DNA from: Ichthyophis bannanicus
Taxonomy: Eukaryota; Chordata; Amphibia; Gymnophiona; Ichthyophiidae
DNA length: 64,000 nucleotides
NCBI GenBank assembly: GCA_033557465.1
Contig: JAWIIG010000039.1
Location: 310,001-374,000, forward strand
Direction of reading: 5' to 3'
Part shown: positions 10,263-21,443 of the stretch, piece by piece
Layout of the letters: each line of letters begins with the position of its first letter
Position numbering within the stretch: the first letter of the stretch is position 1
Notes under the pieces: model-generated
Told to the model about the DNA's origin: nothing
Seen by the model: only the letters and a program-made list of their open reading frames with translations
The model's database searches: none
Made by a program: the position numbers and the translations under genes

Positions 10263-11163
10263 CTCCTATGGTTTTCATTTTTGAGTCTGCTTTCTTTTAC
10301 CAAGCGACATGGTCTGTATGCTGTGGAGGAACCCCCCTTTTTAAGTGGCTACTTGCTGATATGAGCCTTAGAGGAATCTTTCATCGCATTTACTCCCTTC
10401 CCTTGAGATTGATTTTTTTGTCTGCATTCACATTGATATTTGTCGAACATGTTTTACATGGTTGAAGTCTTTCTCGTGTTTTATTTTCTTAAATAATTTG
10501 CTTCAGCGTCATTTTTAATTTATAAAGATTGCCGTACCACGCGGCGTTGTACATTTTTCCTGCTTGTGTTATAACGATTCCTATGGCTATACGTTATTTT
10601 TTCGGCATTTGACAAGTTTTGAGCTTAGTTTTACAATTTCTTTTTGCTGGTTTGGCACCAAGTTATCCTGCTTGGTAACTGCCCACCAGTGAATTGCTTT
10701 TACATAGTTTTCTACACTTTTATGCCATATGATGGGATCCAATGTGTGTTACAGAGGGACTAGTAAATAGGTTCATATCAATTGCACTATTCACCCCCCC
10801 CTTTTTAATTTTAATTTCGGTTTAATTCTATTTTTAATTTTCTGTTTTTAGCAGTTCTTTTATTATGACACAGTTTGTTTTTTATGCTTCTATCAGTTAC
10901 ACAGGTTTTACATCTGTTCGTCCATGGTACACCACTGTTCTCCTTGGCTCATCAATTCATATATGGTTTTATCATCTTTCTATTATTATTATTTTAAATT
11001 CATGTTGCTTGTTTATTTTTTAATGCGATCTACCATATATGCTTTGTCTTCCTTTGTTTTGTCCTTTTTAATTTTTCTTATTATGAATGGTTTTTAGGTA
11101 CTATTATATGTATTGTTATATTTATATTGAGATTTTATTGGTTTAGTTGAGTGTTTTATATTC

Positions 11164-11405
11164 ATATTTATTTATTTATTTATTTCAGTTTCTTATATAC
11201 CGCGCTATTTAGAATCAGCGCGGTTTACATCATAACAAAACGACCATAACGACAAACTGTCAGGTTTTACATTGAACAGGAGTACAAACTTGGATAACTG
11301 GGTTAACTATATACATAAACTATCTACACTGCAGTGTGAGGGCATTTCTAGATTGGGTCATTTCTTGGAGGGGATATCTAGTTCAGTTGCTGTCTGGGAA
11401 ATATT
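11164..11405 (-). mobile_element. 3' tail of an L2-type LINE or SINE
   Basis: Begins (plus strand) with repeated TATT and the phrase cttatataccgcgctatt followed by gcgcggtttacat, nearly the same 3' end as the SINE at 9,960. No tRNA head is visible, so it is a 5'-truncated copy. Its right end is approximate. Confidence 0.6.
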
Positions 11406-12066
11406 GGCAGAAAAGGTATGTCACATTTATTTGTACTTGCTGTTCTTAGTTTACTATTTCACAATATTTTAGTTTTACGATCACTTATCAACTTCCATAG
11501 TTACCATTCGTTTAGTTTATTTTTTAATTTTTATTATTTTTATTTTTATTTTTATATTTATTTTTTCCCATTATTATGCATGTTTGGTACAATTATATTT
11601 ATTGTTATATTTATATTTATATTTTATTGGTTTAGCTAAGTGTTTTATATTTATATTTATTGTTACAGTTATTTGGATATGTTATTCTCGATTTTATTAT
11701 TGCACAATACATTTCTATCAGCTATATGATTGCATATTTATTTCCATAGTTTATCATTTCAATTTTCTATGTACATTATGCAACCACAGGCTGTTTTAGT
11801 TAAGATACAGTACCCTTTCACACCATTTTTATCATTCAATTTCAATTAGTTTGTTCTCTTGTTGTTCTAATTAGGTTGGTATGTTTTATTTGTTCCCTCA
11901 GCCCTGCTTTTACGTTTTTTTTTTCACATTGTTATTATTAGACTATTTTATGTTGTATGTCATGCCGGTGCTTTCACATTTTAATCATATTTTAACTGTT
12001 TTTAATTGTTTGTTTAACTGTTTTTATTAATCTATGTTTAAATAATTTTTATTTATTAGTGTCACC

Positions 12067-12104
12067 CCCCCCTGTGGAAGGCATTGCCGAAACGCGTTGG
12101 GGTT
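12067..12104 (+). ncRNA. hammerhead-ribozyme-like motif of the Penelope-like element
   Basis: The order matches a minimal type-I hammerhead: stem I strand of C (to 12,071), CTGTGGA at 12,072-12,078, stem II GGC/GCC with loop ATT (12,080-12,088), GAAA at 12,089-12,092, a tiny stem III (AC GC GT), a GTT cleavage triplet, then GGGG closing stem I. The one clear core deviation is T in place of A in CTGANGA. Such motifs are described in Penelope-like elements; activity of this copy is doubtful because of the core change. Confidence 0.65.
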
Positions 12105-12198
12105 TCCTTTGCATAATAAAGACCCTTTGCTCTTCCAACATCTCCTGCTCCTTGTGTCTGGTTGGACTTCCTGCAGGAGGTTGCTCCTCCTTGTGTTT

Positions 12199-12266
12199 CA
12201 GGAAGAGGCGGTTGCCATGTGCCGAGTGGCTTGATGGTGGCAGCAATCAAGATGGTGCAATGGGCA
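12199..12266 (+). repeat. 68-bp direct repeat flanking the Penelope-like element (right)
   Basis: Second copy of 8,918-8,985 (67 of 68 identical). Confidence 0.88.
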
Positions 12267-13330
12267 TGTTCATATGAAGCCACACCAGTGACCCTTCCTG
12301 ACTGGAGTTTGAGCTCAGGGTTCTGCTCCAGCTGGGAGTGAGCTACCTTGAGGTGACTGCTTCGCCCATGTTTATCTAAGAGGAGTATGCCGCTGGATGA
12401 TCAAATGTGGCTTGTTCTGGCGATGGACACCAGCCTTACAGGTAGGGAAGCCCTTGTGAAGACTGAACAGCCCAGGGCTGTTGGAGCTGCAGGCAGGTGG
12501 TATGGTCCATCAGCCATTTCGCAGCAACTGCTATCTGTCTAGCCCTCTTGCATTTTCCTGCCCTTGGTCTTGCCCAGAGTAGTTCTCGGGCAGCTCCACT
12601 GCAGTGGTATGTCAATCACAAAGGTGGCACGAGGTGTGCAAAAGTGGTCCTGGAGATGATTTTCTGGTTTGCCTGGGTGGAAATGAGCCTCCTAGCTCTG
12701 AGTTTGGCATATTGCCGGGATGGTCATTGTGGAAACGATGTTCTTCTATCGTAACTCCCCTAATCCTGGAGAATGGCAGTGGAGTGAGGAGGCATTTCAG
12801 AATCTTCTGTGCCGTTGGGGTCGCTCTGTGATGGAATTGATGGGGGTCCCGCTCCATTGACAAAGTGTGCCATTGCTTCACTCACCATTGTTGCCCTGGT
12901 TCAGTCCTGGCCATGGCAGTGCTTGTTCCATGGCTACTGTTGGGGCATGTGCTTCAGTGAATAGAACACCATACGGGGTGGATGGTTCTGGTGGTGTTGG
13001 ATTGGATGAGGAAAGCGTGATTTAAGGACTTTATGCAGTTCCTGTAGATGCCGCCTCTTTATCTGCCCCCATTTAAGGGCCAGTTGCTTCAGGAGCCATT
13101 TGTCCTGGATGACTCAGCTCCCTTCTCACTTATGGCTTTGCTTTTGAAGGGACACATGTGCTATTTTCCTGCAGTAGTTTTCACTCTGCTCAGAGCCAGG
13201 AGGGGGTTCTACCAGTCTGGCATACGTACAGGTCTGGTAACTCTTTGAGCGTGGGTATGGCGCATGACAGCTTGCTCCTAAATCTGCCAATGTTTCAACT
13301 TTCATGGAAATGGTCAGCCAAAGTCTGGAC
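12267..13330 (+). pseudogene. old DIRS relic: RNase H, methylase-like, recombinase start
   Basis: Continues the relic of 1,383-2,165. Broken frames show AMDTSLTG (about 12,400), matching TDSSLTGWG of RNase H; QWYVNHKGGTR (about 12,600) for AYINRQGGT; NPGEWQWSEEAFQNLLCRWG then VMELMG (12,760-12,850), matching DPGEW...RRWG.PVMDLMA; LLGHVLQ.IEHHTGWMVLVVLDW (about 12,930-13,010), the methylase-like block; and beyond 13,110 traces of the recombinase N-terminus. Many frameshifts; long dead. Confidence 0.65.
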
Positions 13331-14203
13331 AGAAAGTGAAGGAGGGGCTTGGAGGAGGCATTTTGAGGAGAGAGTTGAGCGTAGGCAAAGGTGAGGGTCA
13401 GAGGCAAGAGAGTTAGATAAACATGATACTCTGCTTGGCAAGTGCTCTCGTTGACTAGAAAAAGTTTAGCATGAATTTGAAATCAGGAAGACAGCAAGTG
13501 TATGGGATTTAAGCCAAAGACGCTCAGCTGAGTGGGCACGGGAGTGTAGGTATTGGGTGATCGAGGACAGCAGGATTGAGGTACAGTGTGCCGCACAGGG
13601 CATTGAATGGGAGGAACGAGTGCATCTAGAGCAGAAGAGAGTATAGTTTTATAGGAAGACACTGCCTCATCAATAGACTTGGACAGCATAGTAGAGGAAA
13701 GAGCTGATGAGAGAGCTGAAGGGTTGATAGTGTGAAGATTTCTAAACATGATGTTGGAGATCAGGAGAGACAGGTTGGGGGATGGTTGAATAAGGGAAAA
13801 AGAACTGAGTTGGAGAGGTTTGAGGGTACACAGTTAGAGGAAAAGACTTGGTCAAGGTAGTGGCCAAGCTTGTGAGTAGGGGCAGTAGAGCATAGCTGGA
13901 GATTGAATGAGGACGTTAGGCAAAGGAGTATCGGAAGTGTAACCAACCTGAATATTAAAATCCCCCAAGAATTAGAGGAGGAGAGCCAGGAGTTAGTCGG
14001 TGAGAAAGGTAGAGGTGGACATTTCAGGGAGGAGTTAAATGACAGCCACCTGGAGAGGTAGCGGAGAAAGTAGGTGGATGGAGTGGACTTCCAAGGAAAC
14101 AAAGGAATGAGACGGAGGCTGAAGGAGGGGCTGAAATTGACAGGAATGAGAGAGTAGAAACCAAACACCACTGCTAAACCCTGCTATGATGGGCAGTCTA
14201 TCA
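13331..14203 (-). mobile_element. L2-type LINE fragment (endonuclease and linker)
   Basis: Minus-strand frames read SWGILIFRL (a worn GDFNIHV), then TAPTHKLGHYLDQVFSSNCVPS (about 13,860), matching the THRxGHTLDLVxS segment of L2-group endonucleases. Downstream comes a serine-rich linker with SYKTILSSALDALVPP (about 13,620). Stops and shifts break the frame, and no RT is left. Ends are approximate. Confidence 0.6.
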
Positions 14204-14350
14204 AATCCAATAAACTAACTTAAACTTGACATTAAGCAGGGACATTGATAACTTGGGTTCTTCTGAGGCAATGGAGGGTTGTGACCTGCCCAGGGTCACA
14301 AGTGGGAATCAAACCTTGGTGTCTCGGTTCCCAAACCAGTGCTCTAACCA
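14204..14350 (-). mobile_element. CORE-type SINE
   Basis: On the minus strand it starts TGGTTAGAGCACTGGTTTGG (A-box region), has a B box GGTTTGATTCCC, and then the CORE-like GTGACCCTGGGCAGGTCACA. It is related to, but diverged from, the SINE at 9,960-10,262. Confidence 0.7.
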
Positions 14351-14970
14351 TATGAAGCCAGAGGAGTGGGAGGGGAAGAGAGAATGCAAATTGGAGGAGC
14401 TACAGGTGAAGAGGCAAGAGAAGTCCTGTGGGTTCAGGTGCACTTGAGTAATTATGTTGGATTCAAGAGAAGCCACACTGCTAAGCTCTCTAACGTCTTA
14501 AACTTTTTGACATAGATTTTCCTTGCCTACTTATCTGTTTATGCTCTTGTAATCCTACTTATCCACTGTGGTGAGTTAGGGTAGCTGCACAGAAAATAAC
14601 CTACTTTGCTTTTCATCTTTGTTCCTTTTGCAAAGGAGGGGTGTGTTGTGTTTTTTTTCCCCTTTTTTTCTTGCAAATTTCTATCTGTTCACAGCTGCCT
14701 AGATATACAGGCTAGTGGCAAACAACCTAAATTTTAGTTATAAGTTTAGGAAGATTTAGCTTGTCTATATATCTTGCCTAGCCTTTTTAATCAGAAATTT
14801 GAATGGGCCCTCAATTCATATAATGTCTACTGGCCTGGGACACTTAGTGCCCTACCTCTCACCTCATCCACCCCATAGTTCCATTGCCTATATATTCATA
14901 TCATAGATAGACATCTGTCCTCCAATTAGGTCGAACACGCACCTTGTGCTAAATCTGCTTCATAACAGTC
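14351..14970. other. unassigned stretch
   Basis: About 620 bases of AT-leaning sequence with no reading frame, terminal repeat or known motif that I can recognise, up to the TTAA that appears to start the piggyBac element. Confidence 0.4.
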
Positions 14971-15259
14971 TTAACCCTATCAAGGCTCCCTTTAAATTTC
15001 TAATCCACATTCTGCAGCCGGGTTAATTTTTCCATCTCTCAGGAAAATTGTGCCGGTCTTATTCAGTATGTTATAACAGTGATTTTCTTTCTGCTGTGGT
15101 CATGTATTATATACCATTTGATAGAAAAATGAGACAGCAACACAAATATGTATAACTGAAGGCTCAAAAACATGAAAATAGGTGCACTTTATTTATAAAA
15201 GCAATCGTTATTAGTTGCATACATTCGATTTAATTTTAACTGATCATAACAATTACAAG

Positions 15260-15712
15260 TTATTTAAGATCTTCATTATTAAGAATATATGCAAAACATG
15301 GTGCAGCACAGAGAGGTACATTTCCACAGTCAGCACAGTGATATTTAGTTTCAACATGTTTATGATTGTCACCAGCAACATGTCGATGTCCGAGACTCTC
15401 ATTGCACACGCGACACTGTCGAAATACGGTAGTTTTCTTCTCAGTTGGTGGAATGAGACTAGGGAAATGTCTAGCAGTCAAGCGAAATGGGGAAACAGCA
15501 GTACTTGGTCAGCCACCAGCATCACATGCACTAGCATCAGGACCAACTGCTTCAATGATAGCCAAGATAAGCTTCATACGGAAGTCAAGTCCTGTCACTT
15601 TCTCCTCTGGGTGGGACTTGCTCCAGATTATCTGAACATTGAGTACTGCTATGTCCAACAGATGAAAGGCAACTTTCTTGTACCACTTTACAGTTTTGCG
15701 CAGAAAAGCATA
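15260..15712 (-). pseudogene. piggyBac transposase, C-terminal part
   Basis: Continues the gene broken at 22,004. It opens with YAFLRKTVKWYKKVAFHLLD, the conserved segment after the third catalytic aspartate. After a stop at about 15,509 and a frame change comes a cysteine-rich zinc-binding tail: CRVCNESLGHRH, CADCGNVPLCAAPCF. In piggyBac transposases this C-terminal domain binds the element ends. The frame break means that even the uninterrupted gene would be dead. Confidence 0.88.
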
Positions 15713-15727
15713 TTCCTGATCGTGTCC

Positions 15728-15845
15728 CCAGTCGAGTCCCGGTACCTCTGGGTTCCCTATCTCATCTAGCAGCTTTGGAGACTGAGAAACTCCCCTTTTT
15801 GTGACATCAAGGGTATATCTTCCCAGAGTCCGCCCTCTGTGACCA
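15728..15845 (+). repeat. DIRS H inverted terminal repeat, left
   Basis: 118 bases that match the reverse complement of 21,844-21,960 with only one single-base length difference. Confidence 0.92.
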
Positions 15846-16628
15846 GTTGCCTCAGTCTCCAAGCAGCTAGAGAGTTGGGAGCCCGGGTGGCCGGGCTCAC
15901 TGGAGAAACAATTAGGACTTAGTTCTGTTCTTTTGGCTTTATTGGAGGAATTGGGTGGCAGTGCAAGGGACCTGTGGCTATCAGCTTTGCTCCAGTCCAG
16001 TTCCTTCAGCTTGGCTGTCTCTTTTTTCCTTTCTGTCCTTATTTCTTCTGTCACCTCTACCCCCCCCCCCTCCCTGCCGCTACCAACGGCGATTTGACTT
16101 CCTGGGGTACAGGCTGGCCTTCCGGAGGTTTTGCCCGGACTGAGGCAGCATTCATAGTGCCCACTTCGGCGGAGTCAGTGAGCGGGAAGTAGAGAGGGCC
16201 GGCGCCATGCGGAAGACCTACCCGCTAGTGCGCTCGGAGGCCTCTCCGCGTCAGCAGGACATCTGCAGCCTCGGGGCAGGTGCACGAAGCAGTGTGAGAG
16301 CGGGCTTTTAGTGCGCTTTGGCGCGCCGGCTCAGAGGTCTTGTTCCCGACGTTGCTGAGCGGGTCGGCTCAGCAGTGAGGTAAGCCGTCCAAACACGTCT
16401 TCCTTTTTTGACTGCGTCTTTTTTTGGCGCGCTTGAGCCTGGGCCTGACCGCGTGGCGGCGGCGTGGCCTACTGGTGCCCCCGGGCAGGAGCGTGGCAGA
16501 AATCCACGTGGGGAGGCATCGGTGAACTACTTGGGCCAGACAGTGTATGAGAGTGCTTTGTGGGGGGTTTTTCCTTTTAGCTTTCTATTTTTAGTTGCCG
16601 TTTTTTGCCTTTCATTGTTTTGCCCACG

Positions 16629-18112
16629 ATGCCTTTGAAGACCCTGTGTATGGTGTGCGGGGCTCGGAAGGCTTCGGTGGCCGGAGTCTGTGTCATGTGC
16701 AGGGCAGACTCCGGAGCTGTCACAACCCCAGGAACCACAGGTCGGAAGCCCGGAAGCGCCGCCAGAGCCCTGTTCTCTCCGGGGGTCTGAGGTTCCGCTG
16801 GAAGAGCCGGTGGCTGGTCCCTCGACCGGCTCGGTGTCTGCAGCAGTACAGGGGGTTTTCCCTAAGGATCTGGCGTCCATTTTTTCTCCTCAGTTCGTGG
16901 CTTTGCTACAGCAGGCAGGCGGCAGCGCAGCAGATGTTGTCCGCTGACCGTGGCAGAGCGCGTAAGCGCTCCATGTCCCCGCAGAGTGACGCTTATCCCG
17001 GTGGGGGTAAGCGGTCTCGTGCTCAGGAGGAAGTGACGGAGCTGGCAGACCTGACCGAGAGCCAGCTCTCTGATGGGGAGAGCGGGGATCTTCCGTTTGA
17101 AGAGGACTTGGAGGAGGGCGAGATCTCAGAGAGAGAAGATCAAGCTCGGGTGGTGAGAGTCTTTCGGAGGGAAGAGTTACCAGCGCTTATTACAGAGTCT
17201 CTGAAGGCGCTCAATATGCCGGTCCCAGGTGCTGGGGAGGATGACACGCTGGAAGACCCTCTGCTACAGGTTTTCAGGAAGTCCCAACGGGCCTTTCCGG
17301 TCCACAGGGTGTTTCAAGAGATGATCCAGGAAGAGTGGAACGTGCCAGAAGCCCCTTTGAGAGGCGCTAGGGTCATGGGGCGCCTCTATCCTCTGTTGGA
17401 TCAGGACAGAGAGGTGTTCAAATCGCCTAAGGTGGATGCTGCTGTTTCGGCGGTGACCAAGAAAACAACTATTCCGGTCGAAGGCAGCGCTGCCCTTAAG
17501 GACGGTCAGGACAGGAAGTTGGATGTTCTGTTGAGGCAGGTCTTTGACGTTAACGCCGTGTCCATGCAGGCGGCGATATGTGGCGCATGGGTAGCCAGGG
17601 CATGCCTCCGCTGGGCGCAACAAGTGCAGGAGGGTCAGCCCGGTGCCCCCGCTGGGGAGGTGGCCCGGTTGGAGTCCGGGGCGGCTTACCTAGCGGACAT
17701 CCATTATGACCTTATGCGAGGCTTGTCCAAGAGTATGGCTTCGGCGGTGGCAGCACGGCGGTACCTGTTGCTTCGCAATTGGGCGGCGGATGCCTCCTCT
17801 AAGTCTAGACTCAGTAAGCTGCCCTTCAAGGGGCGGCTTCTCTTCGGGGAGGATCTCGAGAAGCTGGTTAAGGAGCTAGGCGAGTCCAAAGGGGGCCGGT
17901 TACCAGAGGACAAGCCTAAGCCTTCCCGGGGAGCTCCCGGAGGTCGGGGTCAGTTTCGAGACTCCCGTCGTTACCGTTCCCAGAAGTTCATTCCAGGGCA
18001 ACGGGGTCGTTTTTCCAGCAGAGGACAGGGGTTTCGAGGCTTCCGGGGAGCCGGTAGAGGCTTCGGTTCTTCCTCTTCCCCGGCCACATCCAATTTCAAA
18101 AAATCGCAATGA
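16629..18112 (+). pseudogene. DIRS H gag-like ORF1, frameshifted near its start
   Basis: Presumed structural and RNA-binding protein. The likely start is the ATG at 16,629 (MPLKTLCMVCG), giving a paired-cysteine motif CMVCGARKASVAGVCVMC as in copy B. The frame is lost near 16,790 and again near 16,945; from about 16,950 to the stop it is open. This part has an acidic stretch (FEEDLEEGEISE), the conserved RVFRREELPALI and KSPKVDAAV blocks, FGEDLEKLVKELGE, and an arginine-glycine-rich tail typical of RNA binding. A longer open frame from 16,595 is a shadow in its first third. RT starts 1 base after the stop. Confidence 0.85.
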
Positions 18113-18113
18113 G

Positions 18114-19636
18114 ATGAGGGGGGCCCAGTCGCCCCTCCCTCCTGTGGGGGGTCGTTTGCGGGAGTTTTACCCTGCCTGGGCCCAAATCACCACAGATCAG
18201 TGGGTACTGGAGGTCATTCGGGACGGTTACGCGCTGGAGTTCCAGCGGCCAGTGCGGGACTCCTTTGTGCAGTCTCCAGGACGGTCAGCAGCGAAACGGT
18301 TGGCAATCCAGGGGACTGTGCAGCGTCTGTTGGATCTCAGGGCAATTGCGCCCGTTCCCGCCGGCCAGTCCGGGTGCGGTCGTTACTCCATTTACTTCAT
18401 TGTGCCGAAACGGGATGGCGGAGTGCGGCCCATTCTGGATCTCAAGCGGGTCAATCGATGCCTGCGAGTGTCCCATTTTCACATGGAAACTCTCCGCTCC
18501 GTCATAGTCGCAGTCCAGCGGGGGGAGTTTCTCACGTCCCTAGATCTATCAGAAGCTTATCTTCATATTCCCATCCGTCAAGACCATCACCAGTTTCTCC
18601 GGTTTGCGGTGCCCTCCGGTCATTATCAGTTCCAGGCGCTGCCCTTTGGGCTAGCCACGGCGCTGCGAGTCTTTACTAAGGTGATGGTAGTGGTCGCGGC
18701 AGCTCTACGCAAGGAAGGTATTCTCGTACACCCCTACCTGGACGATTGGTTGATCCGGGCAAAGTCCCGGGAGGAGAGCGAGCGGGTCACGGACCGGGTG
18801 GTGATCTTCCTGGAAAGCCTAGGCTGGGTAGTCAACCGGAAGAAGAGTCACCTGACGCCTTCGCAATCTCTGGAGTACCTGGGGGCGCGCTTCGACACTC
18901 GGGTTGGCCGGGTGTATCTCACGGAGCAGCGGGCGCGGGTTCTGCGTTGGCTGCTGGAGGCGTTCCTGCGGCGAAAGGCTCCTTCGGCGTGGCATTACCT
19001 TCAGGTGTTGGGGACCATGGCGGCAACGATAGAGACGGTGCAGTGGGCCCGAGCCCACATGCGGCCCTTGCAAAGGGCCCTGCTGCGCCGCTGGTCCCAT
19101 CAGCGGGACTCGTTGACGAGGCGGCTGATCTGTCCGGAGGAGACTCGCCAGGCCCTACTTTGGTGGTTACGCCCTGGGGCGCTGGTGCGCGGGAAGTCCC
19201 TGGAAGGGCCCGGTCTGGGAGGCGGTGATGACAGATGCCAGTCTGCTGGGCTGGGGGGCTCACTGTCAGGGGCGTTTTGCTCAGGGGGTCTGGGACGCTC
19301 AGGAGAAGAAGTGGGCCATCAACCGTCTGGAGCTGCGGGCGGTGTATCTGGCAGTGCAAGAGTTCTGGCCGCTTCTCGCGGGCAAGGCGGTCCGGGTGCT
19401 GTCCGACAACACGACGGCGGTGGCGTACATCAACAGACAGGGCGGCACCAACAGTGTGGCGTTAGAAAGGGAGGCCGCAGGGCTGTGCGCCTGGGCAGAG
19501 GCCAACCTCCTCGATCTGTCGGCGGCACATGTCGCGGGGGTCGACAATGTGGAGGCCGATTTCCTCAGCCGGGTGCGCGTGGATCCAGGCGAATGGGTTC
19601 TGAACCCGGAAGTGTTCGATATGATTGTGCGCAGAT
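18114..19636 (+). pseudogene. DIRS H reverse transcriptase and RNase H
   Basis: RT blocks in order: GRYSIYFIVPKRDGGVRPILDL, LTSLDLSEAYLHIPI, FQALPFGLATA, and HPYLDDWLIRAKS with the catalytic YLDD (about residues 205-215). A frameshift near 19,200 separates RT from RNase H, which continues as MTDASLLGWGAHCQG (catalytic D), RLELRAV (E), LSDNTTAVAYINRQGGT (D) and HVAGVDNVEADFLSR (last D). The coding sequence is then broken by a hAT miniature element at 19,637. The ATG at 18,114 overlaps the end of gag within a few bases, suggesting coupled or shifted translation. Confidence 0.88.
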
Positions 19637-20005
19637 CAATGTTCCCTCTAATTTTCTGTAGGCTGTGTGCGCATAAAATATCAGCTGTGTGCAGCTTTTG
19701 AAGGAAGATTAAATTTTTGTGCGCCACATAACGACACTCGGAGTTATATACTTTAAAATTTGACTACACGTCAGAATACAGTATGTACACCACATTGATT
19801 TTAATCAAATTAAATGAAAATAGATGATTACTAAATGAAGCGGGAAATTTCTAGTAATTACAATCATAACTTTTAAATTTTAAGACGTCTGTGTCAGACC
19901 TCTTGCATCAGAGCCGTAATTTTTGTGCGCTCTGTTGTAAAGTATGTGCGCTCGCTCGGCAAGGTGTGTGCACGCGCACACGCGCACAGCTTAGAGGGAA
20001 CAGTG
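19637..20005. mobile_element. hAT-like miniature element in DIRS H
   Basis: 369 bases with terminal inverted repeats (left CAATGTTCCCTCTAA, right TTAGAGGGAACAGTG), flanked by the 8-bp direct duplication GCGCAGAT at 19,629-19,636 and 20,006-20,013. Eight-base duplications and CA(G)-starting ends are hAT hallmarks. It has no coding capacity, so it was mobilised by another element's transposase. Confidence 0.88.
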
Positions 20006-20013
20006 GCGCAGAT

Positions 20014-20390
20014 GGGGGTCACCCGTCATGGATCTTATGGCGACGTTCGACTCTGCGAAAGCCAGTCGTTTCTTCAGCAGGCGCAGGGAAAGGATGTCCG
20101 AGGGCCTGGATGCTCTGATGCAGGCCTGGCCGGAGGGGCAGCTGCTGTATGTTTTTCCCCCGTGGGCCATGGTGGGGAGAGTCCTCCAACGGGTGGCGAA
20201 GTTTCGGGGGCGAGTGATTTTGATAGCGCCGGATTGGCCGCGTCGCCCTTGGTTCGGGGACCTGGTCCAGTTGGTGGCAAAGCCTTGGCGCCTTCCGTGC
20301 AGAAGGGATCTCTTGTCGCAGGGGCCTCTTCTCATGCCGCACGTGGATCGGTTCTCGCTTACGGCTTGGCTCTTGAAAGGGCTCGGTTGA
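20014..20390 (+). pseudogene. DIRS H methylase-like segment
   Basis: Continues the RNase H frame after the hAT insertion: MDLMATFDSAKASRFFSRRR, LLYVFPPWAMVGRVLQRV, ILIAPDWPRRPWFGDLVQL. DIRS elements carry a DAM-like methyltransferase domain between RNase H and the recombinase; FPPW probably corresponds to its (D/N)PP(Y/F/W) catalytic motif. The function in DIRS is unknown. The frame overlaps the recombinase frame downstream. Confidence 0.7.
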
Positions 20391-21440
20391 AATCCCGGGG
20401 ATATTCGGGAGCGGTTATTGCGACCTTGTTGAAGTCCAGAAAACGCTCCACTTCGCTGGCTTATGTCTGCGTTTGGCGCATCTTCGAAGAGTGGTGCGAA
20501 AAGCCGAGGCTCTCAAGGCGACTCTTCCGCAAGTCTTAGAGTTTCTGCAGGATGGCTTCGACAAGGGCTTGGCGGCGGCGTCCTTGCGAGTTCAGGTGGC
20601 TGCTTTGTCTTGCTACAGGGGCAGGATCGCAGGTCAGTCGCTCGGTGCTCAACGTGACGTGAAGAGGTTTCTCAGAGCGGTGGCGCTCGCGAGGCCCCCG
20701 GTCAGGTGCCTCATTCCGAAATGGCATTTGCCGTTCGTTCTGGACGCGTTAGAACGCGAGCCTTTTGAGCCTTTGGCGCGCGCGTCTCTGAAGGATCTTA
20801 CTTTGAAGGTGGTATTTTTGGTGGCGTTCTGCTCAGCTCGGCGGGTGTCGGAGCTTCAGGCTCTTTCCTGTCGGGAGCCGTACTTGTCCTTTTTCGCGTC
20901 TAAGGTTGTTTTACGGCCGGTGCCGGCTTTTCTCCCAAAAGTGGTCTCGGCGTTTCACCTTCACCAGGTGATTTCCTTGCTAGTGTTCTCTGCCGGGGCC
21001 GAGGGGGCCTCGGCTTCTAAGTTGCATTCACTGGATGTCCGACGGGCGTTGAAGTATTTGCGGCGTACGGAGAGTTTTCGAAAGTCGGACAGGCTCTTTG
21101 TTCTTTTCACGGGTCGGCGGAAAGGTGAAGCAGCGTCAAAAGGCGTCTATCGCGCACTGGATTAAAGAAGCCATTGCGTCGGCTTACGTTTTGAAAGGTA
21201 GGGTGGTGCCAGAAGGTCTACGGGCTCACTCCACTAGGGCTCAGGCTACTTCCTGGGCGGAGGTTCGTTTGGTGTCGCCGGTGGACATTTGTAAGGCGGC
21301 GACATGGTCCTCTCTGAATTCCTTTATTCGCCACTATAGGCTGGATGTGCATATGCGGGAGGAGACCGCATTTGGTGCAGCTGTTCTGCAGGCTGGTCTG
21401 CCAGGCCCCCCCGGGGTTGAGTTTTTCACTGCTCTGGTAA
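20340..21440 (+). pseudogene. DIRS H tyrosine recombinase
   Basis: Integrates the circular DNA copy. Three successive frames are needed (shifts near 20,500 and 21,130). N-terminal part: SVLAYGLALERARL, RGYSG, RKRSTSLAYV. Catalytic part: CSARRVSELQAL (first arginine), GLRAHSTRAQATSWA (H-x-x-R), and RHYRLDV (nucleophilic tyrosine). All catalytic residues I can identify remain, but the frameshifts inactivate the gene. The last frame runs without a stop into the internal complementary region. Confidence 0.88.
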
Positions 21441-21443
21441 AGA

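Larger units (their letters stand above)
8986..12198 (+). mobile_element. 5'-truncated Penelope-like element
   Basis: Opens in the last 51 codons of a protein resembling the C-terminus of Penelope-like GIY-YIG endonucleases and continues into a very AT-rich 3' region. Near its right end is a hammerhead-ribozyme-like motif (12,067-12,104), known from Penelope-like elements. The AT-rich stretches 9,141-9,959, 10,263-11,163 and about 11,406-12,066 show no other coding or repeat signal. A SINE and a LINE tail are inserted at 9,960 and 11,164. The whole is flanked by 68-bp direct repeats. Confidence 0.7.

Noticed and set aside
16595..16950. N-terminal third of the 505-codon frame covering DIRS gag
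   Set aside because: The gag start with its cysteine pair lies in another frame from 16,629; the longer frame is only real after about 16,950.
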